Shown: piece after piece, positions 10,742 through 24,100 of the stretch
Position numbering within the stretch: the stretch's first letter is position 1
How the letters are laid out: each line of letters starts with the position of its first letter
NCBI GenBank assembly: GCA_014526335.1
Contig: JACTAT010000051.1
Span: forward strand, 1,030,502-1,094,501
Reading direction: 5' to 3'
DNA from: Chrysaora quinquecirrha
Taxonomy: Eukaryota; Cnidaria; Scyphozoa; Semaeostomeae; Pelagiidae
DNA: 64,000 nt
Position numbers and translations under genes: made by a program
Notes under the pieces: model-generated
Databases searched by the model: none
The model's input: only the letters and a program-made list of their open reading frames with translations
Told to the model about the DNA's origin: nothing

Positions 10742-12382
10742 TTTTTCCGACATGGGTGTATTTACCCCACCCATCTCCAGTGTACCTCAACTGAACAATC
10801 TCTTGTCTGTCTAAACATTTCTTGTCTCTAAGACTCGGGGGCTCGCTTGTCACTCGCATGTTTAGCCACCCTAGGAGACACGCCGAATACAGCGTCACGT
10901 GCGACATGTCTTCTTGGCTACAGCAAAACGCTCTGGAGCACCAGCACAGCACAGGGATGTGCCAAGGCCTAGGAAACTGTCCTCTTTTGTGCGCCTCTCT
11001 TACGGACGGTTCTTTGGTCGTCCATGGGGTCACAAAAATGTTCATTTACGATATTCCAAAACTGGCTATACGACCAACAACAACAACAACAATACTGACC
11101 CTGAACTTCATTGACTTCTAACAAAGAAATACTACGCATTACATTCTGAAGTAACGTGACAACCTTTAGACTTCAAAATGAATCAGGATTTTTTAGAATT
11201 AAATAATGTCAATAAGAACTAAAGTCTAAATTCTAATTAATCAGTCCTTGTTAACATACAGCATGTCAGCTACAATTAAGCTAAGATAGAAAAATTATAG
11301 ACTTTGTAACAAAAACCAGTTAGCAGTTACATTCAAAAAAGCGGGATAAATAATGAATTGTATAGAGAGATGAAATGTGAACAGAAGGAAATAGCAGCGT
11401 AGAAGGAACCCATACTGCCAAAAGGTAATATGTTTACGCATGCAGGTAGCGTTTCATGGCTGTTTGGGATGGTGAGTTTTGGTTGGAGCAAACAATGATC
11501 AGTTAAGAGACACGCTACTACTGCTCTGACAAAACGGATCCATTCTATCCGTTTTTGTGCAAGATCGTGTACAGTGATGCCGTGAAGCCTGCAATTTAAT
11601 TGTATTATAAACACATGAAAGCTTTTCGCTGCAGTTTAGCCACTCCATCGTTTGATATTATCTGTCCATGTAAATCTGCCTTACTTTATTTCTCAATCCA
11701 TCTGTTGTTTGCCTCCACCAGGAAGCCTTGGTAGCGGTAACAAAATTAGCCAAAATATTGACGACCGAAACCAATATGTAGCCTGTATCCCGGCAGCAGA
11801 AGCAAAGGAAATGCAAAGTATCTATTGACAACTGTGAGGCAAGATACAGTGCAGCTGGAGTACGTAGCACCAATATTTTTTGCTACAATATATTCTTTGT
11901 TTCCAGGTCTATTTTGGGGTGGTTTTGATGAAATTGTGACGTCAGATTATCAAGTCTATTGTTTGAATGTTTGAATAGCCAATCAAATGGCAAACTGACA
12001 TCATGGTTGAATTTGGATTGCGAAGTTTCACGCTGAGTCCTATCAACCCTGGGCACGAGGTTGGGATGCATTAGCTACCTTTAACTGCATGGACATGCCA
12101 CTCAAATATACCAAGCCTTACATTTTCAAGCAATTAAAAAGACTTTGAATATTTCTTCAAACAAAGCAACCGACATGACATCATCATCTTCAATTAAGAA
12201 AAGCAGATAGCTAAACTGTATACAGACTATGATTTAAAAGGTATTGGCATTTGCAGTTGCAAATGATGCTGATGTTGAAAGCAGTCGGCTCTCATCCTAT
12301 ATTTCTACTGCAAAACAATGTATTAAGTATATTGTTTACAGCAACGAATAGATGATCAAACGATACAATAGTAGATTTCCTA
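10742..12382. other. Intergenic region downstream of SPTLC2; no gene seen
   Basis: Contains a CAACAACAACAA run near 11080 and a segment near 10825-10915 (CTTGTCACTCGCATGTTTA ... GGAGACACGC) that recurs at about 22200-22260, so it is a dispersed repeat. No splice-consistent coding sequence was found on either strand. Confidence 0.6.
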
Positions 12383-15300
12383 TTACCTGTCTTTCTTAGC
12401 TTCTGAACTGTCATTATTAAAAGTCAATGATCTTGAAGGATGTTTCAATGAGTATTTCAGTTGAAGTTCATCTCCAACTTCATCCAGAGCAACTAAAACC
12501 TGAAATGAGAAAAAAATATGAGAACATACGTTGGCAAATGGTATACTGGTATACGCACAATATTTTCTAAAGCTACAGTTGATAGATTCAACCACAGCAC
12601 CAGCAGCAACTCCTTCACAGCAACCACATTCTGCCATTGAATTCATCTGGACGTTCAAAAGGGTTTCATGATATTCTAGTTTCATTATCTAGTTGACAAC
12701 AGACAAACCCAATCCTAGCTTTCCTTTAATTTTACTAATTTAATGGAACGAGAACACTGTCGCTTTCCACTTTAGCATGGTGACTGGGCTATCATTCTCT
12801 ATTAATTACCTAAGAATTACTTACTTTGTCAATCATCTCCCTTGTATGAGCTGCAGAGAGGCAGATACGAGAACGAGACTCGATGATCGGGGTTGCTGGG
12901 AAACCAACAACGACAACAGCGATGTTTCTTTTCAGCATTTCACGACTAAAAGCACTGTAGGAAAGACAACAGAGAATAATTCAAAAGCAACTAACTCTAC
13001 AAGATCAGATAATTAAAAGTTTGCAGATGACTGTTTCTGTCTCTGGTCCCCTATGAACCCGGGGAGGGGGGTTACATGACTTATGAATGGACGGGGATGT
13101 CCCGCCCAGATTTTGGAAACCCACCCACTTATAATGTAAACCTTTGCAGAAACAGACCCTACTTTTGACTAAATATAAGCGGAATATGAAAATAATAAGA
13201 CTTTCTAGACCTTATTATTGCTTGATATTCTACTACGAACATCTTAGACGCGATTTTACCACTTCTCTGATCGAATTAAAGTTATATTTTCCAGTTTTCT
13301 TCAATTTACCACCCAGTTTTATGGGGTTTTGGTTTAAATCACACCCATGTTTTGAGAATTTCAGGGCAAAAACCCATCCATACGGGCGGCACATACCCGC
13401 ACCCAAATTATACAAAGTACCCCCCAGGCCTATGAACTGTTGCTTTTAAGCTTTACAACCTACTGAAAAACATTCCTACTGCCTATAAATAAAGAATAGT
13501 AGGGGGACTCACGCGATCTTTGCAGGCAAGTACAGAAGGAGTGGAACGACTGGAGAATCCTCATGACCATAAATAATGTATCCCATCTGTGCAACTTTCT
13601 CACGGAAGTATCTAAAAAATGAAAGTGTTGATTCATCCTTAGTATTGAAATCTTGTCGATTTACACTTCATGCAACAATCATGCACAAAAAGATTGCATC
13701 CAGGAGATAACATTAAAGTACTTTTTAATCTTGCACAAAACTGTGGGAAATGTTTCAATGTGATATGCAACATTTAGCAAATGAATATCTTATAGAAGTT
13801 GCACGCAATTGCTTTCAGGAGTGAACAAACGTAAAAACAAACAAACAGCCTTGCGCACGAAAGCATGCAAGGTCCAATGCAATGTTGAATGCAACATGTA
13901 CTTGCCACTTAAAACAGTTTTCAGACTCTTTGTACAACTCGTTCAAAAAAAAACACGCAACGACATACTAAAAACAGCTTGTATAACTATTAACGAAATT
14001 TACCAATTCTGAACTCGTGTGATGTAAATGAAACATGAAAAAGACAAAAAATAAGAAATAAGTTAGCTACGTAGCTAAACATATACTTACTGACAATTGG
14101 CTTTCAATTGCATTACTCGTCTCTGACCTTGATAAAAAATTTTTTTGACTTAATAAAACATGCAAAAGGGAAATCAGTTAAACTTTTAAGCGTTTCAAGA
14201 GTTTTGACTTTCCACCGAATACACAATTCCAAGAATTGCATATTATCAAAAAGAAAAATGAGAGATAGCGAGACAAATAGCTTATTCCCTAAATAATCAT
14301 GCATGCAGAAGGTCTCGAATTCGACTTCCCTTCGCTGCCAATCGGGGTTAATAACATAAGATTGGGCATTGGAGATGGACTATGCAGTAGCAAAGAGAGG
14401 CTATATGTGCCTACTTTGGTTTCTACTTTCCGATACACTACCTCTAGTAAAGAGAAAATGTATTTTCGGTACGTTTTGACACACCGGTAGGTTTTTACCT
14501 TCAAATGTGCCATCTTCTCCCATGATCATCTTCATCGATGTAATAACTTGCTGTACGACAGGCGGTGACATTGTTGTTGAATAAGCCGAGCTGTGCGATG
14601 TTGCTCTTATATGGTCTATTATTTCCTACAAGAAAAAAATCATTTTCTCTTCACAGGCATTTCAAAGGTTGGCGACGACGATGTTAAACGATTATGATGA
14701 CCATACTGATGATGATGATGACAATGACGATGATAATGATGAAGATAACGACAACTGTGATGATGATTATGATGATGATGAGAATGAAGACGACAATGAT
14801 AAATGATGATGATGTTGATGATGATGATGATGATGATGGTGAAAATGACGACGATGATGATAGCGACAATGGTGATGACGGCGACGACGATGTTAAATGA
14901 TGATGGTAAAGATAATGAAGGTCTTTGCTTTAGCGAGCATCGACTGCTACGCAAACTTCAAGATGTCTGCCATTTTCTTTACAGCAAGCAGTTATCAGCT
15001 TAATGTTTGCTTACCTTATTAGCTGCTATATATCCGCCAGCCCCACCAAAACTCTTAGTGAATGTTCCCATCATGACATCAATATCTTTCGTATCTACTC
15101 CATAATATTCAGCAACACCTCTGCCACTTGCTCCTAAGGCACCGATGCTGTGAGCTTCATCAAGGTACAGATATGCCTTGAATACAATTATAGACACAAT
15201 CAGAAAGGTCACAGAAAACAACATACATTTTCAAGGGAAATCAAATAGATTGATTGAAAAAGTTCAACAGGAACGCAGAGGTAAACAAAAAAGAATCATT

Positions 15301-18300
15301 GGGAAAAACGCAATTGCTGATCGTTTATTAACAAGAGTCTGAAGGGCTACATGAATACCATGCTTCCTCTAATAAGCGCCGCGGCGCTTATTTTGCTCAA
15401 CAATTTTTATGTGCAGCACTTATTGGAAGGCGGCGCATATTGGAGGGTGGTGCTTATTAGAGGGCGGTGCTTACTTCGTAAGTCCAAAAATCCAAAATAA
15501 AGGGCAAAGAGAAGATAAGTGAGAAATGCTTCTAATATGATTTCCATTGGCAACATTGCTTCTAATAAGCGCCGCATTTAGGTGCGGCGCTTATTAGAGG
15601 GCAGCGCTTGTTAGAGAGCGGCGCTTGTTTCGCTCAATCAATCTCAGGTGTGGCGCTTACTAGAGGGCGGCGATTAAAAGAGGGCGGCGCTAATTAGAGG
15701 AAATACGGTAACTATAGATAACTAGAACTGTCCCTTTTGATTATTGCTGAGATTGGTTTTTTTCTCCAATTTTGAAACACTTAATTCATTTACAAAAATC
15801 TGAGCTAAAATTGTTTTAAATAAGATACCTAGATTAGATTTCATTTAACATTAACGCATTCTGGTGCTCAGATCTGAAATAGTTAAATGCCCAATGTTCT
15901 GTTAATACAGAACATTAACGAGAAAAGTAACTTTGTTTTTATATAGGGAAGAACTGACTACAATAACTTAACGCGATATCTTTATAAACGCTAATAAATA
16001 ATCGTCGATCGTTTCAAATTCTGGATGTCCTTGAGTTTCACGTTATATGGGAGCTCTCTTCCGTACAATTTATTTGCTTATATGTAAATGAGGTTAGAAG
16101 TTGGATATTGCTGGTTTGAGGTGGATATTTGGCCGAACTTTGTGAACGAAAAAAGGCTCCTGAACCAAAGCAAGTTTTGTTCCCAAACGTTCATGGTAGG
16201 TTCTTGTAATCGTGAATTAGTGCCATTCGTGGTTACATCCCATTTTTCCAGCCTTGTGATGAAATTTCAAGATAACTAAGCAACTACATGATAAAACAGA
16301 TTTTCTTTGTAGAGTCAAAACCAAACTTTTATCCTGATATTGCTATTGCACACAAACTTAACAGCCAAAAACACCTTTTACCTTATATTTCTTTTTCAAA
16401 GCAACTACTTCAGGTAATTTAACAATTGCTCCTTCCATACTGTAAATTCCTTCTACAATAATGATAATCTTTTTCCATGGTCTGTGAGTTCTTGGCTGAC
16501 CTTGAATGATTAGATCTCGTAGTACAGTCTCTAATTGTCTCATATCTAAATGGAAAGAAAATGTATAAGCTGAGGTGGTATACCAAAAGGGAATGAAGCT
16601 TTCAACTCAGCCAAAGAAAGTGGGTTTTAACCTTGTAGGGAATGCTTCCATGACGGGATTTTTGTAGGGAAATTAATATTCCATGGCTAAAAAGTCAAGG
16701 CAGTTATGATTTTTCATAAGTGCCTTTCATCTTTGCTTAACAACAAAAATGTGTTTTTATTAAAAAAACAATGGCCCATAACAAGACATCTAGAGTTTCT
16801 AACATAACAAAATATTTTTGTCCAATTTCCATCACCTAGGAGAACCTTCCATCTTTCAGTAGCTTTATCATATCTTTATCAACTACACATAAAATCTGTG
16901 GGGTACTACATGACCCATGAATGGATGAATGTAGGTAGTATTGAAGGTAATAACAAGCGGAATATGAGAGCAATAAGACTTCCTAGGCAATATTATTGCT
17001 TGAAATTGCACTATGAACATCTTCAATGTGATATTAACACCATCCAGATAAATAATGAAATTGTTTTAATTGCTATGGGGAGGGGGCTTAATCATACACC
17101 TGTTTAGAGAATTTCAGAGCCCACCCACATGGGTGGCACATACTTCTACCCAAATTATATTAAGTAACCAATTGGAACACAAACATATAAAATGGCATCA
17201 ATTTGCTTACCGTTATGTTTAAAAACTTTGACTTTTGCACCAGATAACCTAGTTCCAAGCACCAAAGAGGCATGGTTAAGTTCATCACTAACAATACAGC
17301 AGCCAGGCCCAACAAGTGTTGGAATGCAAGTTGAATTTGTAGCAAATCCCATACCATAACACACTGCATCTGGCTTATTCACAAACCTTGCAACAGTTCT
17401 TTCTAATTCTTTATGCAAATTAGTCATTCCTATGTTTGGAAAAAAAATAGATTGTTATTGGTTAAAATAGGGATACATAAGGTTCAAAAATACATGTATG
17501 CTTGTACAGCATTCTATTGCACATAGTGTGTCAATTATGGATGCCAGAAGCAGTACAGGAGAAAGGGGGAAGAACCCTGGAAATAAGGGCAAACAATTAG
17601 GGAAAATAAGGTCACATAGAGAAAACAAAACACTTTACACCTGCAGACCACTTGCTCTTGGCCATTTGATGTGAGAAGAACAAAAAACACCCTGAATCAC
17701 ATAATAACTTCTGATAATATGGAACTGATCTTCAATAATCCTGTATCATATTTGCCTTACCAAGTTCATGTCTTGGACTGCACTCAGCCACCCCATATGC
17801 ACGGATTGCCTTTTCTGCATGATCTGTACATACTCCAGTGCATTCACCAAATCCAAGGTAATTATAAGATCCAACGTTTATTGCTCTTATTGTTTTACCA
17901 GAATATCTAAAAAGAAACAAACAAAAGAATTGCAATTTACAACAACAAACACTTTGGAAAAATTCAAACTGTGCCTGAAAACCACAGTTTTTTTAGTTAA
18001 AGATCAGCAAGCACATGAGACAAGAGGGAGCCGAGGGGCAAATCACTTTCCTTAGCTGTGGACGAGATTTTTGGGATTATCACAAAAGAACAATAGAATT
18101 TCCTGAAAATAAATAAAGGGTTTTCAAAATAAATATGGGATTTTTCAAAAAGTGGACGAGATTTTTTGGAGTAAGTTGCCCCTCGGAGGGAGCAACAAGG
18201 AGAGAAGCAGTAACTCTGCTCAACCCTTGTCAAGTGAACTAAAACTGCTGAAATGCTTGCCAGTTTTGGCACGAATGAAAAAGAAACCTACCTTCACTTA

Positions 18301-20045
18301 AATAATATTTCACATAACTGAGCTACAAAACTTCATATTCTACCAATTAAGACTTACTTGAAAGTCCAGTTGTAGTCATCACTTGTCCTCTCTACCACAT
18401 CTATTTCAGGTCCTGGCATACTTGCAATTGGCCTGTTCCAGCAATCTCTTATACGCATGTATAAATTGCGAGTATAGAAGCTTTCAAAATCAGCATAAAG
18501 TGGGACGAAACCCTGAAATGATATAAGAAAGATTGAAAATAAGAGTGATATTCATGCAAACTTCTTGCAAAATTACTGGGATTTTTATTTTTTGTATTTT
18601 TTTTATTGTTAAGTTGTTTTTTTTTTTAAATGTTTTTTTCTTCTTGATACCAATTACTCCAATACCAATTTCTTTTTTTTCTTGTATGGGTTTGGTAACC
18701 GGCAACAATTAAGGCAACCGTGGGGCATTTCACACTTCCTTAAGAATTGGTGATTCCTGTTGAAACAAAAGGGTTTCCGAGGGGTTTCCTTGAAGTCCTG
18801 GTTGGAAACTTTGATGTGCATACCGAAGAACTTCAGTTTGCAATTTTTGATAAAACAATGGAAAACAAAAGCCTCTTTTATTTTGAAAACAATAGCCTTC
18901 AGTGCACAGTGCCCAAAAGATTCCAATCTGGCTTGAAGTCAATGTAAATTACTGCAAGGGTACACAAGCTTCCCAAGGAGTGAGTTGCCCTTCAAATGCA
19001 ATGATTTTCTCTGTTCTGGCACTGAGGGTGGTCACTGCTGGAGGGTTTTTTTTAAAGTCCTGAAAGGTTCTTAAACATCCAAACTACTTATGAGACAGAG
19101 CAAACCTTTGCTATGATAATCGAAGTCCCAGACAGCAAGGGTTTATGCCCAGATATTGACTCCCTAGCCTGGAATTGAACTGCAAACCTCAAGCACAAAT
19201 GGTGCCACTACATACAGCAGGTGTTTCATTTATTTCTTATTTGAACTTTAATAACTAGAAATTGATGATGGTGCATATGTGATGGTGCATTTCTGAAATA
19301 CTGTGGAACCACAAAACCCTCCTATGACATCAGCAGAAGTCCAATCCTGGCATTATTCAAATGAAACATTTGATCTAACGTTATCTAATTAAAAGATTAA
19401 TGGATTAAATGAAACCCAAAACACGCAACACGCAAAGCATGAAGCAAGGCAAACATCCAAAAAATGACAGCCTTGCCCAGTTCTGATAATTGCAAATTAT
19501 CAAAACAACCAATAATATGCGTAAACACAAAAATGCAAGCTGTAAAATTCAAAATAAAAGATCGAGAAAAACTTTTTGTGTCTACAGAGGGAATAACTTC
19601 TCTTTTATTAAATAAATATAATAAAAATGTGGTGGTCAACAGAAAGGGTGTGTGAAGTCCTCTATCATCGCTCTCTCGTGCGTAACGCGTATCTATCTAC
19701 TATCAGAAAAAGTCCGCCCTTGAAAGCAAAAACTTATAAGTTTTCATACCTCATTTCCCCTTTCTTTAGCTGATTTATTTTTTTCTAACCCGTAACATCT
19801 GAGAAGATCTCGGAAGTAACCAAAACAAACCAAAACCCCATAAGCAATGTACGTGATAACGGCAATAAGTAGAGGCGTTTCCTCGAACGACTCTTGGACT
19901 TTAGGCCTGAATTGATGAATGATTTCTGCATTCTTCAACCCATTTTGGGCATTGATTTGATTTTTCTTCTGCCTTTCAAGCCATTTGCTTGAATAACATA
20001 CTGTGAATCTTTGCTAATTTTACCGAAATCGGCTTGCAAGACCAT
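12383..20045 (-). CDS. SPTLC2: Serine palmitoyltransferase subunit 2
   Basis: PLP-dependent condensation of L-serine with palmitoyl-CoA, the first step of sphingolipid synthesis, acting in the ER with SPTLC1. Eleven exons join with consistent phases: up to 20045-19750, 18512-18358, 17906-17761, 17429-17211, 16545-16382, 15176-15015, 14625-14499, 14127-14091, 13611-13513, 12954-12825, 12499-12383 (stop). Visible: N-terminal SFEETP then a membrane segment ([17 protein letters not shown]); [48 protein letters not shown]; the PLP-lysine motif [13 protein letters not shown]; and [11 protein letters not shown]. About 540 residues, as expected. The start is unclear: the SFEETP frame has no ATG before an upstream stop near 20012, while an ATG at 20045 opens a different frame that meets it near an A-run around 19966, suggesting a 1-nt indel or an unseen 5' exon. 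Introns carry repeats. Confidence 0.95.
13055..13435. mobile_element. Dispersed repeat copy A in SPTLC2 intron
   Basis: Shares ordered blocks with 16897-17165: TACATGACTTATGAATGGA, AGCGGAATATGA, AATAAGACTTCCTAG-like, TATTATTGCTTGA, CTACGAACATCTT and a CCCACCC...GGGCGGCACATAC end. Ends are roughly inverted (CCCGGGGAGGGGGG against its near-complement at about 13420). Likely a non-autonomous element; unidentified. Confidence 0.6.
14690..14905 (+). repeat. (GAT)n / (GAC)n microsatellite
   Basis: Degenerate GATGATGAT/GACGATGAT run of about 210 bp in an SPTLC2 intron, on the 3' side of the exon ending at 15015. Open frames on both strands here are artefacts of the trinucleotide repeat. Confidence 0.95.
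15366..15712. repeat. GC-rich GGCGCTTATTAGAGG repeat cluster
   Basis: The words TAATAAGCGCCGC and GCGGCGCTTATTAGAGGGC alternate, so the segment is repetitive and partly self-complementary. The GC content stands out from the AT-rich intron of SPTLC2. Two short inverse-ended copies seem to be nested. Confidence 0.75.
16897..17165. mobile_element. Dispersed repeat copy B in SPTLC2 intron
   Basis: Shorter relative of 13055-13435 with the same block order (GGGGTACTACATGACCCATG ... CATGGGTGGCACATACTTC). It lies about 45 bp downstream of the exon ending at 17211 in the direction of transcription. Confidence 0.6.
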
Positions 20046-20424
20046 GATATTATTTGGTGAAGTTATCCAGACGATTTCCCAACATTGAAGCAACCGCCTT
20101 CCCAACTTAGGCCTTCCTTGGATTCGACTCGCAAGGGAATCACAAAAGGAAGCGCCTCTGCTTTGTATGGGATCTACATCAGGGCGTGACTTTTATAAGG
20201 AGTTTGTTTCTATGGGTTTGTTCTAATCAACAGAAAAGATTCGCATTTCATTTATCTTTCTTTTCATGATCATAGGAAACATGCCAAAATAAAATTATGT
20301 GACACCTGCATGGTTTTGCAACGTTTTAAAGCAATCTTTTCGTTCAAGTCTTCAGAAAACTTTTCAAGAAAATAATGGCGGGAATATGCCGTAAATCCTT
20401 AGAATGAGAGGTCTGAGAGGACTA

Positions 20425-20925
20425 AACTAATTAACAAACTAAATGACTAAATAACTAACTAACTAACTAACTAACCAACCAACCAACTAACTAACAAACT
20501 AATTAACTAACTGACTAACTAACGAACTAACTAATTAAATAACCAACGAATTAACTAATTAACTAACTAAGTAAATAACTAACTAACCAACTAATTAAAT
20601 TAACCGACTGACTAACTAAGTAACTAACTAATAACTAACTAACTAACTAATAATTAGCTAACTAACTAACTAGCTAACAAACTATTTAACCAACTAACTA
20701 ACGAACCAGCTAACTAACAAGGTAGCTAACTCAACTCGAGTTAGCCAGTTAACTTACTACCTAATTATAACTATTTTCGAATTGATCGACTAATTAGCGA
20801 GCTATAACTAACTGGCTGGTTGACTAACAAATTAACTGACTAACTAACCGACTTCACTAACTAATTAACTAACAAAGTGAATAACTAACTAACTGAAACT
20901 AAATAACTAGCTAACCAATTTTGAA
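20425..20925 (+). repeat. Degenerate (CTAA)n tandem repeat
   Basis: About 500 bp of CTAACTAACTAA with point variants (ACCAACCAA, AATTAACTAA), upstream of SPTLC2. Confidence 0.95.
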
Positions 20926-21864
20926 GAAACAAGAAAGACAAAGATTCAGAAAGACCAATGTATAAATCAAAAATTTGAATTCACACATTAACAGTTAATA
21001 TCTTAAAAAATAAATATTCAAATATATTAATAATTTCAAACTTTTGTAACATATGTCTGCGTCTATCATACATGTAAATGAAATTATAAACACTAATAGA
21101 AGATTTGAATTAAGAACTTAAAATTGAAAATGAATGCTAGAATTGAAAAAAGTTTGGAAATGAAAATGAACGTTTTTTACCATGCTTAGCGTTGCTATTT
21201 GTAAAACTTTGCGTTAAAATGTTTAAAATCAAGAAATTTAGATTTAAGACCTGGCCGAACTATCAAACATCTGAGATTTGCTTCAAAAGCAAAGTTTGAC
21301 CGTTTGACTACGTCACAAAACATGGTTTGATGAGCAAAATAAGGCTAAATTTATTCTGCAAAGTTCAAATACAATTGTCGCTCAATGCAAGCAAACATGT
21401 TTGACAATGTTTAGCGAATCGTTTAGCGAAGTGGCCAAATGGTCAAAAATTTGCTTGACAAGGAAATTTCAAAAGTTTGACAAACAATTTCAAATGTTTG
21501 CTTGTTTAGCAAGGGTCTTTGTATCTGAACGTAGACAGCCAAATAGTATGGCATCACTAGAGTGGTGTGCAGCACTAAAAGTAATTATATACATTTCTTC
21601 TAACTGTCTTGAACATTTGCCTTCCCGAAACATTTCGTTTGCCGTTCGACTTCGAGAAAACAACTGTCAAACTTACAGTACTCTGCAACTCTATAGCTAC
21701 CTCAAACACACTCGGATTGTTTTACACACGATTACGTTACATGTTTTTCAAAACATCAACTTTTTGACTCGCTAGCTAAAATTATAAGTCTCTTTGAATA
21801 CTTTTAACATAAGAACAACGTCAGAATCGAAAGATTAACAAGATTAGGTCAAGAAGTCCAAAAA

Positions 21865-22045
21865 TTTGGGAAAACACTTTGGGCGAACATTAAGACAAAA
21901 TGGGCGTATATTGAGACGAATGGTTTATTGCGCGTTTATTGAGACTACATTGGCGTTTATTGAGATCAATCGTTTATTGGGCGATTAATGACACAAGACA
22001 TGCGTTAATTGAGACCAATCGTTTATTTGCAGTTTAATGAGACCT
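21865..22045 (+). repeat. TTTATTGAGAC tandem repeat
   Basis: About six to seven imperfect units around GGCGTTTATTGAGACCAAT between 21890 and 22045. The surrounding 20926-22485 has no gene I can support; 21245-21530 is a degenerate copy of the CAAACATTTGA repeat family, and 22190-22260 is related to 10825-10915. Confidence 0.7.
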
Positions 22046-22485
22046 GGATAAACAGGCAGACAAGTCGCGCTAGCCAATCGATGTCTCCAAGTTTAGGAGA
22101 GTTTACGTACCCCGGAAACTTTGTAGCGGTTGACAAATTTGTAGCGAAAGACAAGCAAATGTTTCTTAGAGGCACAGAAACATTCCTTTGTCTCCTTGAC
22201 TCGGGGGAGATTTTGCTCGCTTGCCACTCGCATGTTTATCCACACTGGGAGACACGCTGAATAAAATTTTGCGGGTGACATGTTTTTAGTTCAGTCACAG
22301 TTTGAATCTGTTTTTAGTCTAAAAGCCTTCTTAAACCTAAAAAACTTCTAGTCAAACAGGTTAATTTATTCAAAAAAACGAACGAATTTAAACATGCAAA
22401 ACTTCCATTTTAAATGTTTTGCAACGGGAAATATCTTTCATTCAGAAGTCTACTCTTTGCAATCAAATACACCCTTTGAAAACAT

Positions 22486-24100
22486 TTAAATATGTTTCTT
22501 ATTGATTTCTTTTGATGAAACAAACCATCCCGGTGTCAATGACATCTTAAAAATGTTCCACAATGCATTGACAGACTCCTCTTGAAGCTTTTTATCCATA
22601 ACAACTTCATGAGAAATGTTTTTGCCCAGTGCAACAGCTTGATCAGTAACGGTGTCAGAAATAAGGACACTTTTAAAGAAATCTGCAAGTATTTGTTTTG
22701 ACTGTGGATCTGCTGCAACTGCATTCAAAAGCTCTTTACATGATTCCATAGTATTTTCCTCTGATAAGATACCCTGTATATACTCCAAAAGCAATTTTCT
22801 TGTAGATTCATTCTCTAATACATTTTCAACAGTGTCTTTGGCAAGCTGGTTTACATGCTTTCTTGTCTCAGGGGAATTCATTACTGATATGACAAACTCT
22901 GTTGTCTTATTCATGACATCATTCCTTTGCAGAAGTTTTGTGACAAAATCAGCTGCAAGTTCCAACGTGTTTGAATCATTTAAAATTTCATTAACGATTG
23001 CCTTTGAAACTTCATTTGCACGTAAAACTACATTCTGATCACCTAAGGAGAAATGTTTGATAGGTAACAAAATCTTCTTAAATTACTTAGCGCAACAGGC
23101 TTTGAATTTTACAAACATTGTGCTGAAATTCCTCATGAAACAGTAAGAACAGAGGTAACTAAACTAATCATATATGAGCTGTTGATGTAGTAGAAGTAAT
23201 GCAACTATACAACATGGTGGAACATGCATGTTATAGGTGTATCTATTGTGTCTTAATTGATGCATGCTCTTGCATGCTAATAGCATGGAATAACATGGAA
23301 ACTTTGCTGTGTGCACCAAAAAACTTTGGTGCATGATTTTCCTGAAACAATAGAACTCAATACCCCTATTGATTGGATAACAATAGCCTTTGGTGCATGA
23401 TGGTGTGCACTAAATTACAGTCTATTAGCAAAACGAAAACAGAGGTTACCAAATACCAATTGAAAACATATCATTGCAATGCTGCAAACTAACCTAAAGA
23501 TCTAGATGCCACATCTGCCACTTCATCAGATAAATTGTCTTTGATTGGCTCACGGAACATGTAAATACCAAAACCAATGGCAGCCAGTATTCCAAGACCC
23601 CATCGAAGAGTTGAGTAGCCCCTAATTCTCAAATGTTCTTCAAGGTCTTTAACTTTGACCACTACAGAAGACCTTGATATAGAGTTCATATAAGGGTGTT
23701 CTTTTTTGCTGTTATTGATAGGCTTGCTTCCCTTCAGCTCTGAGTCTGAAGAAGATGTTGCCAACGTCCTTGCCTGGTGTTTCAAGCAAGGAATGAGATA
23801 TAAACCAGGCTGCAAGAGAGCTGGCTGGTGGAATTCATGACTAAAACAACACAAAGATCTGAAATAATTTGTTTCTAGACAAGATGACTTGATGGAATAG
23901 GGTCTTCTATGTTCATAAACGTTCTCATAACCGTTTAAAATTCCATCAGCAACAAGATTATGCTTAGTGTCACAAATTTTGCTCCTTTTTGCGTGGACTA
24001 GATAACTGACCAATGGGCCTAGGCATGAGGACTTCTTCCTAATTGCTGTTTTTAAGCCCAAATTTTGAGCTCTCAAATTAAAGGAAAGCCTGCAAAACAT
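22486..24100 (-). CDS. Probable mitochondrial single-pass membrane protein, function unknown
   Basis: Two exons: 24100-23494 (ATG start, ends phase 1) and 23042-22486 (stop TAA), giving 387 residues. The N-terminus (MFCRLSFNLRAQNLGLKTAI...) is arginine/lysine-rich, without acidic residues and amphipathic, as in mitochondrial presequences; this is an inference. One membrane segment (WGLGILAAIGFGIYMF, near residue 180) is followed by REPIKDNLSDEVAD. The second exon is wholly helical with repeated patterns of about 33 residues (ANEVSKAIVNEILNDSNTLE, then DFVTKLL, DTVENVL, EYIQGIL), suggesting a helical-repeat or coiled-coil domain after the membrane anchor. I do not recognise the family. The gene lies head-to-tail upstream of SPTLC2 on the same strand, 2.4 kb away. 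Confidence 0.75.

Noticed and set aside
10671..11121. Candidate coding region (several overlapping frames on both strands)
   Set aside because: Part overlaps the GGGACC array and part is related to a dispersed repeat seen again near 22200; no domain or partner exon.
14640..15003. Open frames rich in Met/Asp/Ile/Ser on both strands
   Set aside because: Products of the GAT/GAC microsatellite in an SPTLC2 intron; no domain, no splice support.
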